Source: Streptomyces sp. DH12 (GTDB taxonomy: Bacteria > Actinomycetota > Actinomycetes > Streptomycetales > Streptomycetaceae). From it: a stretch of 64,000 bases of DNA. This document shows, piece after piece, positions 33,191 through 42,373 of the stretch. Where the stretch lies: the NCBI RefSeq assembly GCF_020873895.1, contig NZ_JAHWGT010000020.1:90167-154166 (forward strand), read 5' to 3'. A program made the translations under genes and the position numbers. The stretch's first letter is position 1. The number at the start of each line of letters is the position of its first letter. The notes below the pieces were generated by a model. It was not told the origin of the DNA. It ran no database searches and saw nothing but the letters and a program-made list of their open reading frames with translations.

Positions 33191-33514
33191 ATGGCGGATC
33201 TGTCCGCACAGCGCATGACCCTGGGCGGGCTGCAGCCCACCTACGCCGCGGCCGCCGGCGGCGGCGACACCGCACCCATCGGCAACGACATCGTGCTCCA
33301 CGTCAAGAACGGCGACGCGTCGCCGCACACCGTCACCATCGCCACGCCCGGCACCGTCGGCGGCCTGGCCGTCGCCGACGCCTCCCAGGTCATCGACGCC
33401 GGCGACGAAGCGTTCATCCCCCTGCGGTCCGTCTACCGCGGGCCGGACGGCCGCGCCGCGATCTCCTACGACGGCGTCACCTCCGTCACCGTCGCGGTCC
33501 TGCAGCTGCCCTGA
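33191..33514 (+). CDS. Small beta-rich structural protein
   Basis: A 107-residue protein: IGNDIVLHVKNGDASPHTVT, ATPGTVGGLAVADASQVIDA and YRGPDGRAAISYDG suggest an immunoglobulin-like or decoration fold. From memory such proteins occur between the connector and tail genes in actinophages. It has GGAGACGACC before ATG. Confidence 0.65.
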   Translation: MADLSAQRMTLGGLQPTYAAAAGGGDTAPIGNDIVLHVKNGDASPHTVTIATPGTVGGLAVADASQVIDAGDEAFIPLRSVYRGPDGRAAISYDGVTSVTVAVLQLP

Positions 33515-33528
33515 CCGAAGGAGGACCC

Positions 33529-33906
33529 GTGGCACAGCGAGCACGGCTTGAGGGCCTGGACCGGGCCCTGCGCGCGGTCGGCCGTATCCCCCAGGCGATG
33601 CGCGAAGCCCGCACCGAGACGCTGCAGGAGTGGGCCGGCGCAGTCGAGGAGGGCGCCAAGGCGCGCGTGCCGCGCGACACCGGGCAGCTGCACGACGCGA
33701 TCGAGCAGCGCGTGAACGACACCTACGGGCGCGCGGAGGTCGGTGTGTGGCAGGACGACCAGCTGGAGTACTCCCTGCACGTGGAGAAGGGCACCTCCTC
33801 CATGTCCGACCAGCCCTACCTCATCCCCGCCTTCGACGAGGCGCGGCCGCAGGTGACCCGCACCTACCGGGCCGCGGTCCGCCGGCGCCTGGGCGGCGGC
33901 GGATGA
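33529..33906 (+). CDS. HK97 gp10-like tail completion protein
   Basis: A 125-residue protein: GAKARVPRDTGQLHDAIEQR and DDQLEYSLHVEKGTSSMSDQ with PYLIPAFDEARP match the HK97 gp10 family, which shapes the tail terminator region. GTG 33529 has GGAGGACCC upstream. It overlaps the next gene by four bases. Confidence 0.85.
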   Translation: MAQRARLEGLDRALRAVGRIPQAMREARTETLQEWAGAVEEGAKARVPRDTGQLHDAIEQRVNDTYGRAEVGVWQDDQLEYSLHVEKGTSSMSDQPYLIPAFDEARPQVTRTYRAAVRRRLGGGG

Positions 33907-34304
33907 CGGCCGCGCTGTGGCCGCTGCAGCAGGCCGTGTACGCCAAGCTCACCGCGCACGCCCCGCTGATGGCGCTGGTCACCGGCGTGTACGACCACGT
34001 GCCGGAAGCGGCCGCCCACCCCTACGTCACGATCGGCTCGATCACCGAGACGGCGGACGACGCGCACAACCAGCGCGGCCTGGAGGCCCGGCTGGTGCTG
34101 CACGTCTGGTCGAAGTACCGCGGCTTCAAGCAGGCCGCGCAGATCCTCGCCGCCCTCGATGACGCCCTGGACCGCCAGCCCCTGACCGTGGCCGGCTTCC
34201 GCGACGTGTCGATCGCCCACAGCGAGCACCTACTGATCCGCGACCCCGACCCCGAGATCCGCCACATCAACGTGTCGTACCGGGTCTGGCTCACCAAGCA
34301 CTGA
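33903..34304 (+). CDS. Tail terminator (DUF3168-like)
   Basis: A 133-residue protein of the DUF3168 group: LQQAVYAKLTAHAPLMALVT, VYDHVPEAAAHPYVTIGSIT and LVLHVWSKYRGFKQAAQILA. DUF3168 proteins cap the tail tube and are followed by the tube gene, as here. ATGA overlap with the previous stop. Confidence 0.86.
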   Translation: MTAALWPLQQAVYAKLTAHAPLMALVTGVYDHVPEAAAHPYVTIGSITETADDAHNQRGLEARLVLHVWSKYRGFKQAAQILAALDDALDRQPLTVAGFRDVSIAHSEHLLIRDPDPEIRHINVSYRVWLTKH

Positions 34305-34320
34305 CACAGGAGGACCGGCC

Positions 34321-34740
34321 ATGGCTGGACTGGACGCATTCGGCACGCAGCTGCAGCGTGGAGACGGCGGCGGGAGCGAGGTGTTCACCGCCATCGCTTC
34401 CGTCACCGACATCACCCCGCCGGCGCTGGAGCGCAACACCCACGACGTCACCGCCCACGACTCGCCGGACGGGTGGATGGAGTACATCGGCGGGCTGAAG
34501 GACGGCGGCGAGGTCTCCATCGACATCAACTACGACCCCCGCGAACACGACGTCCTGGTCGGCGACTTCAACGACACCGAGCCGCGCAACTACAAGGTCG
34601 TGTGGCCCGGCAGCCTGGGCAGCTGGGCGTTCGCCGCGATCCTGACGGGCTTCGCGCCCGAGGCCCCGCACGACGACAAGCTGGCCGCGTCCCTGACCTT
34701 CAAGGTGTCGGGCAAGCCCACCATCACCACCGGCGCCTGA
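34321..34740 (+). CDS. Major tail tube protein
   Basis: A 139-residue tube subunit: FGTQLQRGDGGGSEVFTAIA, TPPALERNTHDVTAHDSPDG and LAASLTFKVSGKPTITTG follow the lambda gpV/phage tail tube pattern. ATG has AGGAGG upstream. It precedes the chaperone pair, as in other siphoviruses. Confidence 0.85.
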   Translation: MAGLDAFGTQLQRGDGGGSEVFTAIASVTDITPPALERNTHDVTAHDSPDGWMEYIGGLKDGGEVSIDINYDPREHDVLVGDFNDTEPRNYKVVWPGSLGSWAFAAILTGFAPEAPHDDKLAASLTFKVSGKPTITTGA

Positions 34741-34750
34741 GAGGACCACG

Positions 34751-35116
34751 ATGACGACGACCTACCTGTCCGCCGAGCAGATCCTCGGCGCGGACGACCT
34801 GACGGCCGAGGACGTACCGGTCCCCGAGTGGGGCGGCACCGTGCGGGTGCGCGCCCTGTCGGGCACCGAGCGGGACCGCATCGAGGCGTCGATGATGAAC
34901 GGCACGTCGGTGTCCGCCGACAAGCTCGCGGGCTTCCGGGCCCGCATGGCCGCCGCGTCCATCGTCGGCCCCGACGGCAAGCGCATGTTCCGCTCCGACG
35001 CCGAGACCAGGCGGCTGGGCGAGAAGTCGGCGGCCGCGCTGGAGCGGGTCTGCGACGTGGCCATGCGCCTGTCCGGGCTGTCCGACAAGGACATCGAGGA
35101 GATCACGGGAAACTGA
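34751..35116 (+). CDS. Tail assembly chaperone, upstream frame
   Basis: A 121-residue protein with ISVPEWGG-like opening (EDVPVPEWGGTVRVRALSGT) and RDRIEASMMNGTSVSAD, the common form of actinophage tail chaperones (lambda gpG type). Its last codons are ACG GGA AAC TGA: the heptamer GGGAAAC lies immediately before the stop. Slipping back one base gives the longer product that includes the next frame. It protects the tape measure protein during assembly. Confidence 0.85.
   Translation: MTTTYLSAEQILGADDLTAEDVPVPEWGGTVRVRALSGTERDRIEASMMNGTSVSADKLAGFRARMAAASIVGPDGKRMFRSDAETRRLGEKSAAALERVCDVAMRLSGLSDKDIEEITGN
35107..35113 (+). other. Programmed -1 frameshift site GGGAAAC
   Basis: The canonical X XXY YYZ heptamer, in the correct zero frame (GGA AAC), ends one base before TGA at 35114. 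The downstream frame is open from well upstream through 35445. The predicted fusion is 231 residues (121 + 110). Confidence 0.85.
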
Positions 35117-35445
35117 GGGCCCGGCCAGAACGAGCCTTCTACTTCCGTCTGGCCGGGCACCTCGGCATGCCCGTGAGCGAGCTACTCGCCCGCACCACCT
35201 CCCGCGAACTCACCGAGTGGGCCGCCTACGAGAAGCTGGCCGGCCCGCTCGGGCCGCGCCGCGGCGACGTCCACGCCGCGATCATCGCGGCCGCCGTCGT
35301 CAACATGCAGCGCAAGCGGCCGCTGCCCATCAGCGACTTCCTACCGCGCTGGGACCGAGCGCCGAAGACCCCTGAGCAGCTGTTCCAGGCGGCCATGGCG
35401 GCCAACGTCGCGATGGGCGGCACCGTCCGCACGCCGTCCACCTAA
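35113..35445 (+). CDS. Tail assembly chaperone, downstream (gpT-like) part of frameshift fusion
   Basis: About 110 residues read in the -1 frame: LRARPERAFYFRLAGHLGMP, SELLARTTSRELTEWAAYEK and HAAIIAAAVVNMQRKRPLP. This matches the second tail chaperone of actinophages, which has no good independent start here. It is therefore likely made only as a fusion with the upstream chaperone. The tape measure gene follows after 24 bp. Confidence 0.82.
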   Translation: MRARPERAFYFRLAGHLGMPVSELLARTTSRELTEWAAYEKLAGPLGPRRGDVHAAIIAAAVVNMQRKRPLPISDFLPRWDRAPKTPEQLFQAAMAANVAMGGTVRTPST

Positions 35446-35469
35446 CACCACGACGATCGGGGGTGAGCC

Positions 35470-38301
35470 GTGAGCACCCTGGCGTCCATGTCGGTCCGTC
35501 TGGGCATCGACACCGACCGGCTGCAGGCCGGGGCGGAGAAGGCCAAGGCGACGCTGACCAGTCTGGGCAAGGCGGTGGCCGGGCTCGGTGTCGGGGCGCC
35601 CGTCGTCGCCGGTGTCACGGCCGGTGTGATGGGCCTGGCGGCCGCCTTCGCGTCCGCCGGTATCGCCGCGAAAGCCTTCCAGCTCGCCGCCGGACCGCAG
35701 ATGGAGGCCGTCACCGAGGCCAGCGCGGCCGCCGAGAAGGCCGAGGACGCGCACGCGGAGGCGACCCGGAAGAAGGCGGCCGCACAGAAGCTCGCCGCCC
35801 AGGGCGGCGACGCCTACAAGGCCGCGCTGCGCGAGGCGGAGGCGGCGACCAAGCGCGCCACCGAGGCCGACAGCCTCTACAAGGAGCAGCTGTCCGGGAT
35901 GCCCCCGGCGACCCGGGAGATGTCCAAGGCCCTGGCCGGCCTGAAGGACGACCACTCCGCGTGGTCCGACTCGCTGGCCAGCAGCACGATGCCGGTGTTC
36001 ACCAAGGGCATCGGGATCCTCCGCAAGCTGTTGCCGATGCTCACGCCCTTCGTGAAGGCCGCGGCCGAGGCGTTCGGGGGGTTCCTCGACAAGGTCGCCA
36101 AGGGCGTGGAGGGAGCGAAGTTCAAGCAGTGGGCGGCGGACATGGCGGCCGCGTCCGGCCCCGCGCTGGAACGCTTCCTGACCGTCATCAAGAACCTCGC
36201 GGTGGGCTTCGGCGGCCTACTGGCCGCGTTCACCCCCGCCTCGTCCGGCATGACCGGCGGCCTGGTGAAGATGACCGGGGCGTTCGCCGACTGGGCGACC
36301 AGCCTCAAGGGCTCGGAGGGGTTCACGCGGTTCCTGAACTCAGCACGCGACGGCGCCGAAACCCTCGGAGTCCTCGCGAGCGCGGTGCTCGCCGTCATCA
36401 AGGCCATCGCGCCTCTGCTCGGCGCCACGATCCTGCTGGCCGAAGGACTCGGGCGGGTCATCAGCAGCACTCCCACCCCCGTGCTCACCGCGCTGATCAC
36501 CACGCTCGCCGCGGTGAAGGGCGCGATGATGGCCTACGCCGCCGGCGCCGCGATCGTGAAGGGCGCCCATGACTTCATGGACTCGTCGGTGGGGAAGGCC
36601 ATCGGGGGCTGGCTGCGGATGATGGGCGTGGGCCTGATGGCCTACGCCCGTATCGCCGCGGCCGCGATGGCCTCCGCCGCGCGCACCGCGCTCGCCTGGA
36701 CGGGCAGCGCGCTCGTCTCGATCGGGACGTGGATCGCCAACGTCGTCCGCGCGGCCGCCGTCTCCGTCGCCCAGTTTGCTCTCATGGCGGCGCGAGCCAT
36801 CGCCTGGGCCGCCATCATGGCCGCCCAGTGGTTCATCGCGATGGGCCCGATCGGCTGGGTCATCGCCGCGGTCATCGGCCTCGTCGCGTTCATCGTCCTC
36901 AACTGGGACAAGATCAAGAGGTTCACGTCGGAGGCGTGGGGGGCGATGTGGGCGAAGATCCGCGCCATCGGCGCGCTGATCCTCGGCTACATCAAGAGCC
37001 TCCCGCTCGTCCGCTGGATGCTGCAGCACTGGGACCGGATGAAGACGGGCGTGGCGCAGAAGGCCGCCCAGTTCGTCGGGTTCGTGCGGGGCCTGCCGGG
37101 CCGGATCCGCTCGGCGATCGGCAACCTCGGCAGCTTGCTCTACAACGCGGGCCGGGACGTCGTCATGGGCCTGTGGCGCGGCATCCAGGGCATGGGCGGC
37201 TGGCTGCGCAGCAACATCTCCAGCTGGGCCAAGAGCGTCGTTCCCGGGCCGATCGCCAGCGCGCTGGGCATCCACTCGCCCTCCCGCGTTACCGCGGCAC
37301 AGGGCCGGTGGATCGCCCGCGGCCTGATGGAGGGCCTGACCGGTTCGTCGAAGCAGGTGAAGACGGCGGCCACCCGGCTCGCCGACATCGTCCGCGACGC
37401 CCTCGCCCCGGGCAAGAAGCGCACCCGGGCGCTGGCCACCGTCGGCGCTGGCACCCGCGAACTCCTGCGCCTGGCCGCGCGGGAGGAGGGCCTGGCCGCG
37501 CGGATGAAGGCCGCGACCAAGTCGCTGGCCGACCAGATCAAGGCGCGCGATGAGCTGGCCGCGACGATCCGCAAGGGCATCCTCGACGCGGCGAACATCA
37601 CCGCGCAGGCCGACGGCGGGCCGGTCACCGCCAGCGGCATCCTCTCCGGGCTCCTGCAGAAGCTGGAGCAGGCCCGCAAATTCGCCTCCGACTTGGCGGC
37701 GCTGCGCAAGCGCGGCGTCCGGGCGGACCTGATCGCGCAGATCGCCCAGGCCGGTGTCGAGCAGGGCTCCTCCGCGGCGGCCGCGCTGGCGGCCGCGTCC
37801 AAGAGCCAGATCACCGCCATCAACTCCGCCCAGTCGCAGCTCGTCACGGCGGCCGGGCGGGCCGGCGGGGTGGCCGGGGAAGCGATGTACGGGGCCGGCA
37901 TCGAGGCGGCGCGCGGCCTGGTCAGTGGCCTGGCCTCGCAGCAGAAAGCCATCGAAAAGCAGATGCTGGCCATCGCCAAGAGCATGCAGACCGCCATCAA
38001 GCGGGCCCTGGGCATCGCGTCCCCGTCGCGGGTGATGGCGCGCGAAGTCGGCCGGTGGATCCCCGCCGGCATCGCCCAGGGCGTGGAGAGCGGGCGGGCC
38101 GAGGTCGACGCCACGATGCGCCACCTGGTCGACGTCCCCGGCGTCACCCGCCCCATCCCCGCCGGAGAGGTCCGCGGGGAGGTGCGGGTGTGGTTCGACT
38201 GGGGCCGCGCCGACGCGGCGTTCAAGAAGGCGATCCAGAACATCGTCCGCGTCGATGGCCGCGGGTCCGTGCAGACCGCGTTCGGCCAGGCAGGCCGGTA
38301 A
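35470..38301 (+). CDS. Tape measure protein
   Basis: A 943-residue protein, the longest in the phage, rich in Ala and helices. It starts VSTLASMSVRLGIDTDRLQA, has a coiled coil (about 75-140) and a block of hydrophobic segments between about 270 and 480 (for example WVIAAVIGLVAFIVLN), then more coiled coil. SPSRVTAAQGRW and ASPSRVMAREVGRW are repeated short motifs found in tape measures of actinophages. It sets tail length; from 943 residues a tail near 140 nm is expected. No lytic domain seen. Confidence 0.93.
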   Translation: MSTLASMSVRLGIDTDRLQAGAEKAKATLTSLGKAVAGLGVGAPVVAGVTAGVMGLAAAFASAGIAAKAFQLAAGPQMEAVTEASAAAEKAEDAHAEATRKKAAAQKLAAQGGDAYKAALREAEAATKRATEADSLYKEQLSGMPPATREMSKALAGLKDDHSAWSDSLASSTMPVFTKGIGILRKLLPMLTPFVKAAAEAFGGFLDKVAKGVEGAKFKQWAADMAAASGPALERFLTVIKNLAVGFGGLLAAFTPASSGMTGGLVKMTGAFADWATSLKGSEGFTRFLNSARDGAETLGVLASAVLAVIKAIAPLLGATILLAEGLGRVISSTPTPVLTALITTLAAVKGAMMAYAAGAAIVKGAHDFMDSSVGKAIGGWLRMMGVGLMAYARIAAAAMASAARTALAWTGSALVSIGTWIANVVRAAAVSVAQFALMAARAIAWAAIMAAQWFIAMGPIGWVIAAVIGLVAFIVLNWDKIKRFTSEAWGAMWAKIRAIGALILGYIKSLPLVRWMLQHWDRMKTGVAQKAAQFVGFVRGLPGRIRSAIGNLGSLLYNAGRDVVMGLWRGIQGMGGWLRSNISSWAKSVVPGPIASALGIHSPSRVTAAQGRWIARGLMEGLTGSSKQVKTAATRLADIVRDALAPGKKRTRALATVGAGTRELLRLAAREEGLAARMKAATKSLADQIKARDELAATIRKGILDAANITAQADGGPVTASGILSGLLQKLEQARKFASDLAALRKRGVRADLIAQIAQAGVEQGSSAAAALAAASKSQITAINSAQSQLVTAAGRAGGVAGEAMYGAGIEAARGLVSGLASQQKAIEKQMLAIAKSMQTAIKRALGIASPSRVMAREVGRWIPAGIAQGVESGRAEVDATMRHLVDVPGVTRPIPAGEVRGEVRVWFDWGRADAAFKKAIQNIVRVDGRGSVQTAFGQAGR

Positions 38302-38313
38302 GGAGGCAGGCTC

Positions 38314-41070
38314 GTGGTTTTCCCCCTGGACCGTCGTACCTGGATCTACGTGGTCGGCGACGGCTGGACGGACATCACCAGCGACGCCTACGAGCGGGAT
38401 CCGATCACCATCACGCGCGGGCGCGGGGACGAGGGGGTCCGGGTCGACGCCGGCAAAGCCTCGCTCACGCTGAACAACCGGTTGGGCCGGTACAGCCCGC
38501 GCAACCCCCGCTCCCCGTACTACGGGAAGATCGGCCGCAACACGCCGATCCGGATCACGGTCGGCGGGCCGAGCAGCTGGCTCGACGTCCCGCCCGGCAC
38601 GACCGGCCGAGCCTCCACCCCCGACCACGCCTCCCTCGACATCGTCGGGGACCTGGACGTGCGCATCGAGCTCACCCCGGAGACATGGGCGGGCGGCCCG
38701 TGGGCCAACGCCGCGATGGAGCTCATCGGCAAGTACGCCACGGCCGGCAACCAGCGCTCGTGGCGCGTGCTGCTGGTCAACGACGGGCGGATCGAGTTCA
38801 CCCACTCCACCACCGGGTCCGACTTCCACTTCTGGCAGTCGGACCCCGTGCCGTTCATCGGCACCCAGCGGGGCGCAATCCGCGTGACCCTCGACGTCGA
38901 CAACGGCGCCGGCGGGCACACCGTCACCTGGTACACCGCCGACACCATCGCCGGCCCGTGGACGCTGCTGGACAGCGAGACCCGCAGCGGCACGATCAGC
39001 CTGTACGCCTCGACGGCGCCGCTGGAGGTCGGCGACATGGCCGGGGTGAACTTCGACCTGATCGGCCGGAAGATCCACGCCGCCGAGGTCCGCTCAGGGA
39101 TCGACGGCGCGGCCGTGGCCAGCCCGGATTTCACCGTCCAGGCCCCGGGCACCACCTCGTTCGCCGACGGGGCCGGACGGACGTGGACCGTGGGCGGCGG
39201 CGGGTCGATCACCAACCAGCACGTCCGCTTCGTGGGCGAGATAGCGGCCTGGCCGACCCGCTGGGACACCTCCGGACAGGACGTGTACGTCTCCATCGAA
39301 GCGGCCGGCGTCCTGCGGCGCCTCGGGCAGGGCCGCAAAGCCCTCTCCTCCACGCTCCGCCGCCGGATCCCCGCCTACAACCCGCTGGCGTACTGGCCGC
39401 TGGAGGACGCCGACGGCGCCACCACCGCGGCGTCCGCCCTCACCGGCGGCGCCCCGCTGTACACGCTGGGCATGGACTTCGCGTCCGAGGATTCCTTGCC
39501 CGGATCCGAGGCCCTGCCCACGGTGTCCGCCGGCACGCGCCTCAACGGCAGCGTGCGGGCGCCGGACGCGACCAGTGCGCAGTGGCACCTCGAATTCGTC
39601 TACCGGCTGCCCTCCGCGCCGGCATCCCGGACGTGCATCCTGGGCGCCTGGGGCACCGGCACGGTCCGCCGCTGGTACCTGTACCTCCAGAGCGGCCAGG
39701 CGACGATCGAGGGCTACGCGATCGACGGGACCCTCCTCATCAACCTGAATGTCGCCTTGGGCAGCGACGTGTTCGGCGGCTGGGTGCGCTGGCAGCTCTA
39801 CGCCGAGCAGAACGGGGCCAACGTCGACTGGCGGAGCCGGTGGATCAGGGTCGGTTCGACGGGCGGTTCGATCAGCAGTAGCTACGCGGGCAGCGTCGGC
39901 CGCCTCACCGACGTGGTGGGCCCGCCCGACGCTTACGCGGCCGGCGCCGACGGCATGGGGATCGGCCACATCGCGGTCTTCCCGACAGCCAACACGACCG
40001 CCTTCAACAGCGCCGACCACGGTTTCACCGGGGAGACCGCGATCAGCCGGCTCGCCCGGCTGACCACCGAGGAGTCCGGCACGGTCACCTTGCGCTGGGT
40101 CAAAGGGGACTCCACGCGCGCCGCCGAAGCGATGGGCCCCCAGCGGCCGGACACCCTGCTGGACCTCCTCGACGACGCCGCGGCCACCGACGGCGGCCTG
40201 CTCTACGAAGACCGCTCACGGCTGGGCCTGGTCTACCGCGACCGCAGCAGCTTCTACAACCAACGCGTCGCCCTCGCCCTGGACTACGCCGCCGGCCGCG
40301 AAGTCGCCCCGCCCCTGGAGCCGACGGAGGACGACCAGAAGATCCGCAACGACATTGTGGTGAAGCGCCGCGGCGGGTCCTGGGGGCAAGCGGTCCTCGA
40401 GGCCGGCCCCCTGTCCACGCTGCCGCCCGAGCAAGGCGGAGTGGGCCTGTACGACGAGGAGATCGAGCTCAGCTTGGCCAACGACGCGCAGGCCCAGCGG
40501 CTCGCCGAATGGCGCCTGCACCTGGGCACGTGGGACGAGGCCCGCTATCCGACCGTGCGGGTCGCCCTCCACGGCGCGCCGCACCTCATCGACCAGGCCG
40601 CCGCCCTCGACGTCGGCGGGCGGCTGACCATCTCCCACCCGCCCCCCTGGCTGCCGCCGGACACGATCGACCTGCTCGCCTACGGCTACACCGAGACGAT
40701 CGGCCGGTACACCTGGGACCTGGAGATGACCTGCGCCCCCGCCGGGCCGTGGCAGGTGGGCGTGGTCGGGGACGCCGACGCCGGGCGGGCCGACACCGGC
40801 GGCTCGCAGCTGTCCGGCGCCATCACCGCGTCCGCCACGTCGGTACCGGTGACCACGACCGGCAACCGCCGCTGGATCGACAGCGCGACCTACCCGGGCG
40901 ACTTCCCTTTCCTGATCCGCGCGGGCGGAGAGGTCATGCAGGTCACCGCCTGCACCGGCACCACGTCCAGCCAGACGTTCACCGTGGTCCGCGGCGTCAA
41001 CGGCCTGACCAAGGCACACGCGGCCGGCACCGCCGTGGTGCTCGACCGGGCGCTGCGCCCCATCCCGTAG
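38314..41070 (+). CDS. Large minor tail protein with LamG-like region
   Basis: A 918-residue protein. The N-terminal 90 residues (VFPLDRRTWIYVVGDGWTDI) are distal-tail-like. The region about 100-280 and again about 390-560 has beta-sandwich features of concanavalin/LamG folds, with LAYWPLEDADG the typical opening of the second. The C-terminal part contains LDVGGRLTISHPPPW and LAYGYTETIGRYTWDLEMTC, as in actinophage tail tip proteins. It probably joins tail tip building and receptor binding. GTG start with AAGGAGG upstream. Confidence 0.82.
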   Translation: MVFPLDRRTWIYVVGDGWTDITSDAYERDPITITRGRGDEGVRVDAGKASLTLNNRLGRYSPRNPRSPYYGKIGRNTPIRITVGGPSSWLDVPPGTTGRASTPDHASLDIVGDLDVRIELTPETWAGGPWANAAMELIGKYATAGNQRSWRVLLVNDGRIEFTHSTTGSDFHFWQSDPVPFIGTQRGAIRVTLDVDNGAGGHTVTWYTADTIAGPWTLLDSETRSGTISLYASTAPLEVGDMAGVNFDLIGRKIHAAEVRSGIDGAAVASPDFTVQAPGTTSFADGAGRTWTVGGGGSITNQHVRFVGEIAAWPTRWDTSGQDVYVSIEAAGVLRRLGQGRKALSSTLRRRIPAYNPLAYWPLEDADGATTAASALTGGAPLYTLGMDFASEDSLPGSEALPTVSAGTRLNGSVRAPDATSAQWHLEFVYRLPSAPASRTCILGAWGTGTVRRWYLYLQSGQATIEGYAIDGTLLINLNVALGSDVFGGWVRWQLYAEQNGANVDWRSRWIRVGSTGGSISSSYAGSVGRLTDVVGPPDAYAAGADGMGIGHIAVFPTANTTAFNSADHGFTGETAISRLARLTTEESGTVTLRWVKGDSTRAAEAMGPQRPDTLLDLLDDAAATDGGLLYEDRSRLGLVYRDRSSFYNQRVALALDYAAGREVAPPLEPTEDDQKIRNDIVVKRRGGSWGQAVLEAGPLSTLPPEQGGVGLYDEEIELSLANDAQAQRLAEWRLHLGTWDEARYPTVRVALHGAPHLIDQAAALDVGGRLTISHPPPWLPPDTIDLLAYGYTETIGRYTWDLEMTCAPAGPWQVGVVGDADAGRADTGGSQLSGAITASATSVPVTTTGNRRWIDSATYPGDFPFLIRAGGEVMQVTACTGTTSSQTFTVVRGVNGLTKAHAAGTAVVLDRALRPIP

Positions 41071-41083
41071 AGAGGACTCCCCC

Positions 41084-41527
41084 ATGCCGATCCTGGCCGG
41101 CCGGAAGGTCACCGCGGACGAGCTGGCCCGGCTGCGGCCGCAGATGTACTTCGCGAGGGCGACCACGGCCCGCACCAAGACCGACACCGTCTACGAGGAC
41201 ATCCTCGGCGCCAGCTACACGTTCACCACCACCGCGGCGGGCGCCGAGTACGGCGTGTTCGCCACGTTCGACTGCGCCGTCGGCACAACAGCGGCATCCA
41301 ACAGGATGCTAGGCCGGATCGTCACCGACGGCGTCGCCGAAGAGGACCTGGCCATCCACCAGATGAACGCGCTCGACCGCGACACCGTCGCGGCCCTGGC
41401 CAAGGGAACGCTCGCCGCGGCCGGGTCGCACACGATCAAGCTGCAAGGCGCCCTCAGCGCGGCCTCGGGGTCCGGCACCTTCCAGGTGTTCACCTCGCTA
41501 CTGATCATCGTCTCCGAGCAGCCCTAG
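41084..41527 (+). CDS. Small tail-region protein
   Basis: A 147-residue protein from ATG 41084 (GAGAGGACTCCCCC upstream). It is beta-rich with a helix at the start: ILAGRKVTADELARLRPQMY, then repeated Thr/Ala stretches. It follows the tail tip gene and may be a tail fibre end. No family recognised. A hairpin follows at 41545-41568. Confidence 0.65.
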   Translation: MPILAGRKVTADELARLRPQMYFARATTARTKTDTVYEDILGASYTFTTTAAGAEYGVFATFDCAVGTTAASNRMLGRIVTDGVAEEDLAIHQMNALDRDTVAALAKGTLAAAGSHTIKLQGALSAASGSGTFQVFTSLLIIVSEQP

Positions 41528-41544
41528 ACCTGCCCCACGCCCCT

Positions 41545-41568
41545 GCCCCGCGCCGTCCGGCCCGGGGC
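41545..41568 (+). terminator. Hairpin before the deacetylase gene
   Basis: GCCCCG pairs with CGGGGC around a nested GCC/GGC stem, followed by TTCTCC. It separates the structural genes from the deacetylase gene and could reduce read-through. Confidence 0.45.
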
Positions 41569-41574
41569 TTCTCC

Positions 41575-42363
41575 ATGCCCTGGAGCACCCTGTTGAGCAC
41601 CCCCGTACCGGCGACCTCCCCGATACCGGCGGCCCCGACCGGCCGCCCGGTCGTCTTCCTCATCCCCCACGCCGACGACGAACTCCTGTGGATGTGGCTG
41701 ATCATCGCCCACCACGTTCTCGCCGGCCGCCACGTCGTGGCCGTGCTGGCCAGCGACGGCGCCAGCAGCACCGTCCACGCGGCCCTGAACGGAACCCGCG
41801 CCAACGGCTGGTGGCCGGCGTCCTGGCACTACCCGGCCCCCGGCCACGAGCGGTACGCACCGCTCACCACGGAGGACTTCGTCGCCGGCCGGGACGCGGA
41901 GTTCGTCGACAGCTGCGTCGCCCTCGGCGTCCACCCCGACGACATCCACCTCACCGCCGAGTGGCGCCAGACCGAGATCAGCGAGGAGCGGGCCCGGGAG
42001 CTGATCCTCTGGTACCACGCGCTGTACCCGGACGCCGGCTTCTATACGACCTGGTGGGGCGACAGCGACCCGAACCACGCCGCGCTCGGGCGGGCGCTGC
42101 GCGGCCTGGTCCTAGACGGCACCCTCACTGATGCCCGGTGGGCGGTGCGCCGGGCGCAGGGCCCGACCGCGCCCGGCGCCGTCGAGTACGTCGTCGCGGC
42201 CGACATCCGGGCCCAGGCGCTGCGGATGGCGCGCTGCGCGGCGCAGGCATACCGCGCCTGGGCGCCGGAACGCGGCCGGTACGCGATCGGCTACCACTCC
42301 GTCCCCGGCGAGTTCGCTGCGGTGGAGTCCGGGGGGCCCGTGTGGATCGTCAAGAACCCCTGA
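41575..42363 (+). CDS. PIG-L family (LmbE-like) deacetylase
   Basis: A 262-residue protein. The PIG-L motif is present as PHADDELLW at 31-39 (usual form PHPDDE), with the expected Asp residues for zinc. A second ligand region is WWGDSDPNHAALG (about 160-172). Proteins of this family remove N-acetyl groups from GlcNAc-type sugars (mycothiol synthesis, teicoplanin tailoring). Encoded between the tail genes and the endolysin, it may act on cell-wall sugars or receptor polysaccharide, but it has no signal peptide. Start ATG 41575 lies only seven bases after the hairpin, so the real start could differ slightly. Confidence 0.8.
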   Translation: MPWSTLLSTPVPATSPIPAAPTGRPVVFLIPHADDELLWMWLIIAHHVLAGRHVVAVLASDGASSTVHAALNGTRANGWWPASWHYPAPGHERYAPLTTEDFVAGRDAEFVDSCVALGVHPDDIHLTAEWRQTEISEERARELILWYHALYPDAGFYTTWWGDSDPNHAALGRALRGLVLDGTLTDARWAVRRAQGPTAPGAVEYVVAADIRAQALRMARCAAQAYRAWAPERGRYAIGYHSVPGEFAAVESGGPVWIVKNP

Positions 42364-42373
42364 TGGAGGCGTG

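Noticed and set aside
36340-39078. A 912-codon leftward frame inside the tail genes
   Set aside because: Opposite to tape measure and tail tip genes, with shadow-type composition and no family features.
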